This document shows positions 30,872 to 34,043 of a DNA stretch of 34,043 nt, one piece after another. The position numbers were made by a program, and so were the translations under genes. The notes under the pieces are model-generated. The model was not told the DNA's origin. It did no database searches and was given only the letters and a program-made list of their open reading frames with translations. The stretch is from NCBI GenBank assembly GCA_035415725.1, contig DAOOGN010000039.1, positions 1 to 34,043 of the forward strand. The letters run 5' to 3'. Every line of letters begins with the position of its first letter. Positions within the stretch are counted from its first letter, which is position 1. Source of the stretch: DSWT01 sp035415725. GTDB taxonomy: Bacteria; Chloroflexota; Anaerolineae; B4-G1; SLSP01.

Positions 30872-31837
30872 CTATTGTGACTTCGGCCAAAATTCGGTCA
30901 GGACGACCGTGATATTGTCATTACCGCCGGCGGCGTTCGCGGCCTCGACCAACTGCGCACAGGCCTGCTGCGGCGTCGCTGCCTGTTGAATCAGACGCCA
31001 GATTTCCGCTTCTTCGACCAAACCCCACAGTCCATCGCTGCAGAGTAACAGGCGGTCCCCCGGCGTCAACATGTAAGTCATCACATCGATCTCCAAAGCG
31101 CCCCCCTGTCCGATGGCGCGATACAGGACATTGCGCTGGGGATGGACCGCCGCTTCATCTTCGGTGAGTTGTCCCATCTCCATAAGACGGTTTACTAAAG
31201 AATGGTCTTTTGTCAACTGTCGGGGCGGCTGACCCATACGCAAAAGGTAAGCGCGACTGTCACCCACATGGCCGATGAAGAGGCGATCTTCCAGGATCAT
31301 GCCACAGGTCAATGTCGAGCCACTGCCGGGCAAATCGCGGGTTACGGCCCGATTTGCCTGCGAGATAGCCTCGCGCACAATATCGGTCAGGGAAGGTTGA
31401 TCGCCCCCTCGAGCCAGTCCGCTTATCAAGGGCATGTAGACCTGAGAGAGCAACTGACTGCCCGCCACACGCAAGGCCAGTGAACTGGCTGCCTCGCCCG
31501 ATTGATGTCCGCCCATCCCATCGGCTAGCATAAAAAGCCCAAAGGCCGGCGCCGCATTGTTGGCTTCCTGCTCACTGGAGACAACCAAAAGTGCGTCCTC
31601 ATTATGCCCGCGCACACGCCCTACGTCCGTTGCCCACCCGATGGCGAAAACACCGGACGTTTTCCATGACTGCGGCAGCTCTGCCGCCGGCGGTGAAACT
31701 GCCGTCGCGCCAGAGGCCGGAGACACCTCAGAGGCGACCTCAGCCTTCTCCCCCCTATCGACCGCAGCGCCTGGGGGCTGTTCTTGTTGTGCAGATTTAC
31801 CGAATTTGTCGCGCCACCAAGCCTTCAAACCAGCCAT
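30872..31837 (-). CDS. PP2C-family Ser/Thr protein phosphatase
   Basis: A 321-residue PPM phosphatase with a Pro/Ala/Glu-rich N-terminal extension (about 1-60) before the catalytic domain. Metal-binding motifs are complete: RGHNEDA, ADGMGGHQSGE, GHVGDSRAYL, CSDGLWG and GGNDNITVV. No membrane segment. ATG 31837 is chosen for AGGGGGAT upstream; a longer frame would overlap the kinase gene. Between the kinase (20-nt gap) and the J/VWA gene (2-nt gap), it is the expected counter-enzyme to the kinase. Confidence 0.94.
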   Translation of the reverse strand: MAGLKAWWRDKFGKSAQQEQPPGAAVDRGEKAEVASEVSPASGATAVSPPAAELPQSWKTSGVFAIGWATDVGRVRGHNEDALLVVSSEQEANNAAPAFGLFMLADGMGGHQSGEAASSLALRVAGSQLLSQVYMPLISGLARGGDQPSLTDIVREAISQANRAVTRDLPGSGSTLTCGMILEDRLFIGHVGDSRAYLLRMGQPPRQLTKDHSLVNRLMEMGQLTEDEAAVHPQRNVLYRAIGQGGALEIDVMTYMLTPGDRLLLCSDGLWGLVEEAEIWRLIQQAATPQQACAQLVEAANAAGGNDNITVVLTEFWPKSQ

Positions 31838-31857
31838 GCATCCCCCTGTACCCAGTC

Positions 31858-33939
31858 TTATGCAGGAAAAGCGTAAACACAATGATCGGCAGAGCCTATA
31901 TAAACGATCCCTTCGTCAATCTCCGGCGCTCCGGTAATCGGACCATCGGTCTGATAACGCCAGCGCACAGCGCCCGACAAAGCATCGAAACAATAAAGCA
32001 CGCCATCCACCCCGCCGATGTAGAGATTATCGCCGTAGACACTCGCGGCACCGGTAATCTGATTATCGGTCTGATAACGCCAGACCACGCGCCCTTCGCC
32101 GGCGTCCAAAGCATAAATAAAGCCATCGACAGAGCCAAAATAGACGATGTTCTTCCACACGGTGGCGGTTGAAACAATTCCACCGCCGGTGCGGAACTTC
32201 CATGCCGCCCATCCAGAGCGCGCATCCACGGCATAGAAATTCGTGTCCAGGGAGCCGATGAAAACCAGTCCGTTCTGCATCACCGGAGAAGCCAAAAAGC
32301 CACGCCGGGCGCGAAAACGCCAGCGCAACTCACGGTTAAGGCTCAGGGCATAAACCATGCCCATTTGACACGCGAAAAGAATCAGGTTCTCCGACACCAA
32401 GGGGCGGGAGCGAATTTCGCCATCCGCAGCATACGTCCACACGCGGCGCCCCGACAACTGGTGGATGGCATAAATCTGCCGATCATCCGAGCCGATGAAG
32501 ATGTGCCCCAGTTCACCATAAGGAGACGAGTAAATCCGCCCCTGCGTCGGCATAGTCCACAACAAACGCCCGGTCTTCACATCCACGGCATAGACCACTT
32601 TGTCTATCGAGCCAAAAATGACCATTTCCTCTGACACCCAGGGCTTTGAGGCCACCCCGGCCCCGGTCGGATATTTCCACTTAAATTTGCCGGATTCACG
32701 ATCAAGGGCATAAACATTATGATCATAGGAAGGAACGAAAACGGTTTCGCCCGTGACCGTCACCGATCCACGGATTTCATCCTCACAGGCAAATTTCCAC
32801 ACGGGTTTGACGACATTACTGTCGAAGGTGAGCGGCTCTCCCTGAGTGCCCCCGGCCTTTGCCGGCATGCCGGCCGCCAAGGCGCGTTTGAATTCCTCCG
32901 CCGATCCCCAACGTTTGTTGACATCGTACTCCAGCGCCTTGTCAATGGCCTCGACCAACTCGCGGGAGACCGTCGGGTTTGTACGGTGGATCGGACGCTC
33001 ATGGAAAGAGAAGGGCGGTTCGAGACGCGGATCCTGTTTGCTCAACAGATGATGCAGCGTAGCGCCAAGCGCATAGATGTCAACACGCGGTTCGGCGATG
33101 CCCCGGTACTGCTCCGGCGGGGAATACCCCTCCGTCCCAATCATCGTGCCCTTTTCCCCACTTTGAAAGAGCTTGGCAATGCCGAAATCAACCAGACGAA
33201 TCCGGCTATGATCATCCAACATAATGTTGGAGGGCTTCAGATCGCGGAAGATGATCGGGCGGGGCTTATGGTTGTGCAAATAGGAAAGCACTTCACAAAG
33301 CTGCACGGCCCAATCAACAACCTGGTTCTCCGGGAAAAATCCCTCTGCCTCTGCCAGACGCGCCTCCAGGTCTTTCCCGCTCACGAATTCTTCGACCAGA
33401 TAACAACGCGAACCTTCGGTGAAGTAGTCATAGACCTGGGGGACCGCCGGATGGCTCAAAGTCGCCAGGATGCTGGCCTCACGCTCGAAGTTGCGCACCA
33501 CCATCTGCCGCACCTGCGGATCGGTAGCGGTGTTGATCATCTCCTTCACCGCGCACAAACGCAGTACACCGGGGAAACGCAAATCTTGCGCCTTATAAAC
33601 AGCCCCCATCCCCCCAATCCCAATGACTCCCAGTATCTTGTAGCGGCTTTGAAGTTGTATCCCTGCCGGCAACAATCCCTCTGGAGAAACTCGTGATTTT
33701 GCATCGACCTCCCGCGTTTCACCGGTTCCCGCGACGACGCGAGTAGCTGAAAGCTCTGCTTCCTTCTCAGTTGCCGGTGGTGTCTCCGGCATCGGAGATG
33801 GCGCTACATCCATGGCGGGGGGCAGGGAGTCAGATGACGGAAGGGGACGCAAGCGCTGCGACAGGCCGCGCATCTGCCGAGTCTCCAACCCGGCAGGCGT
33901 TATTTTATCTTGTGTCGAATCCGGTTTACGATTCCCCAT
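31858..33939 (-). CDS. Soluble Ser/Thr protein kinase with PQQ-type beta-propeller
   Basis: A 693-residue protein: Pro/Ser-rich N-terminus (1-95), kinase domain (about 100-360), then PQQ/WD-like repeats (about 375-693) forming a probable seven- or eight-bladed propeller (repeating VYALD-x-x-SG-x-x-x-W-x-Y). Kinase motifs: GIGGMGAVYKA loop, AVK lysine 132, catalytic D233 in FRDLKPSN (Phe replaces the usual His), DFG 251-253. I see no membrane helix, so unlike many PknB-type receptors it appears cytoplasmic and the propeller would sense or bind something inside the cell. ATG 33939 has no strong Shine-Dalgarno sequence. It is the first gene of the operon. Confidence 0.93.
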   Translation of the reverse strand: MGNRKPDSTQDKITPAGLETRQMRGLSQRLRPLPSSDSLPPAMDVAPSPMPETPPATEKEAELSATRVVAGTGETREVDAKSRVSPEGLLPAGIQLQSRYKILGVIGIGGMGAVYKAQDLRFPGVLRLCAVKEMINTATDPQVRQMVVRNFEREASILATLSHPAVPQVYDYFTEGSRCYLVEEFVSGKDLEARLAEAEGFFPENQVVDWAVQLCEVLSYLHNHKPRPIIFRDLKPSNIMLDDHSRIRLVDFGIAKLFQSGEKGTMIGTEGYSPPEQYRGIAEPRVDIYALGATLHHLLSKQDPRLEPPFSFHERPIHRTNPTVSRELVEAIDKALEYDVNKRWGSAEEFKRALAAGMPAKAGGTQGEPLTFDSNVVKPVWKFACEDEIRGSVTVTGETVFVPSYDHNVYALDRESGKFKWKYPTGAGVASKPWVSEEMVIFGSIDKVVYAVDVKTGRLLWTMPTQGRIYSSPYGELGHIFIGSDDRQIYAIHQLSGRRVWTYAADGEIRSRPLVSENLILFACQMGMVYALSLNRELRWRFRARRGFLASPVMQNGLVFIGSLDTNFYAVDARSGWAAWKFRTGGGIVSTATVWKNIVYFGSVDGFIYALDAGEGRVVWRYQTDNQITGAASVYGDNLYIGGVDGVLYCFDALSGAVRWRYQTDGPITGAPEIDEGIVYIGSADHCVYAFPA

Positions 33940-34043
33940 CTTAAGCTATCTCTTATCGACGTGCAACAGATCTGATGATACGAGAATGGTATCTATTCAG
34001 GCTCGTAAACCTGACGAAGCCACTTATTCCCTATACCAGGTTT

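Noticed and set aside
32719..33696. 325-codon plus-strand frame opposite the kinase gene
   Set aside because: The minus strand encodes intact kinase and propeller motifs across the same stretch; the plus frame has no recognisable domain or start signal.
1..34043. CRISPR arrays, tRNA genes, insertion sequences or attachment sites
   Set aside because: No regularly spaced repeats, no tRNA-like cloverleaf and no transposase or integrase found while reading both strands.

Overview
The window looks like chromosomal DNA from a member of the Chloroflexota (Anaerolineae/Ardenticatenia-like; the class is a guess). Pointers are a very large membrane protein with the YYY-G motif of the Chlor_Arch_YYY/DUF2298 family (known mainly from Chloroflexi and archaea), a bacterial radical-SAM Elp3, a secreted lamin-tail/DUF11/phospholipase D protein, and a COG2229-type small GTPase. 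I see no phage, transposase, CRISPR array, tRNA or rRNA.

Layout. (1) 72-819: strong promoter, a terminator-like hairpin in the leader, then a cold-shock protein and an RRM RNA-binding protein. (2) 820-1273: non-coding stretch with nested inverted repeats built on CACGAAT. (3) 1274-1663: small membrane coiled-coil protein. (4) 1812-4293: divergent elp3 and a Trm9-like methyltransferase, which could act one after the other on the tRNA wobble uridine. (5) 4321-12467, minus strand: GT39-DUF2298 membrane protein, GH57-like enzyme and glycogen synthase. (6) 12707-16384: exported lamin-tail/PLD protein. (7) 16400-17870: EamA transporter and a small anchored protein, divergent, with start codons only 22 nt apart. 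(8) 17887-25967, minus strand: GDPD, AAA ATPase and a large alpha-2-macroglobulin lipoprotein. (9) 26172-33939, minus strand: a tightly packed nine-gene operon ending in a clear terminator. It encodes a Ser/Thr kinase with a PQQ-type propeller, a PP2C phosphatase, a J-domain/VWA fusion, a zinc-ribbon/FHA protein, a small unknown protein, an OmpR-type response regulator, a COG2229 GTPase, a YugP-like membrane zinc peptidase and an Hsp20.

The two best candidates for something undescribed are the nine-gene operon, which joins phospho-signalling (writer, eraser, reader) to proteostasis (J domain, small heat-shock protein, membrane protease), and the Elp3/Trm9-like pair, which hints at a bacterial route to a methylated cm5U-type wobble base. 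Several genes that begin transcription units (elp3, the methyltransferase, the EamA/small-protein pair) have a -10-like box 7-8 nt before the ATG, suggesting leaderless mRNAs, whereas genes inside operons have good Shine-Dalgarno sequences.
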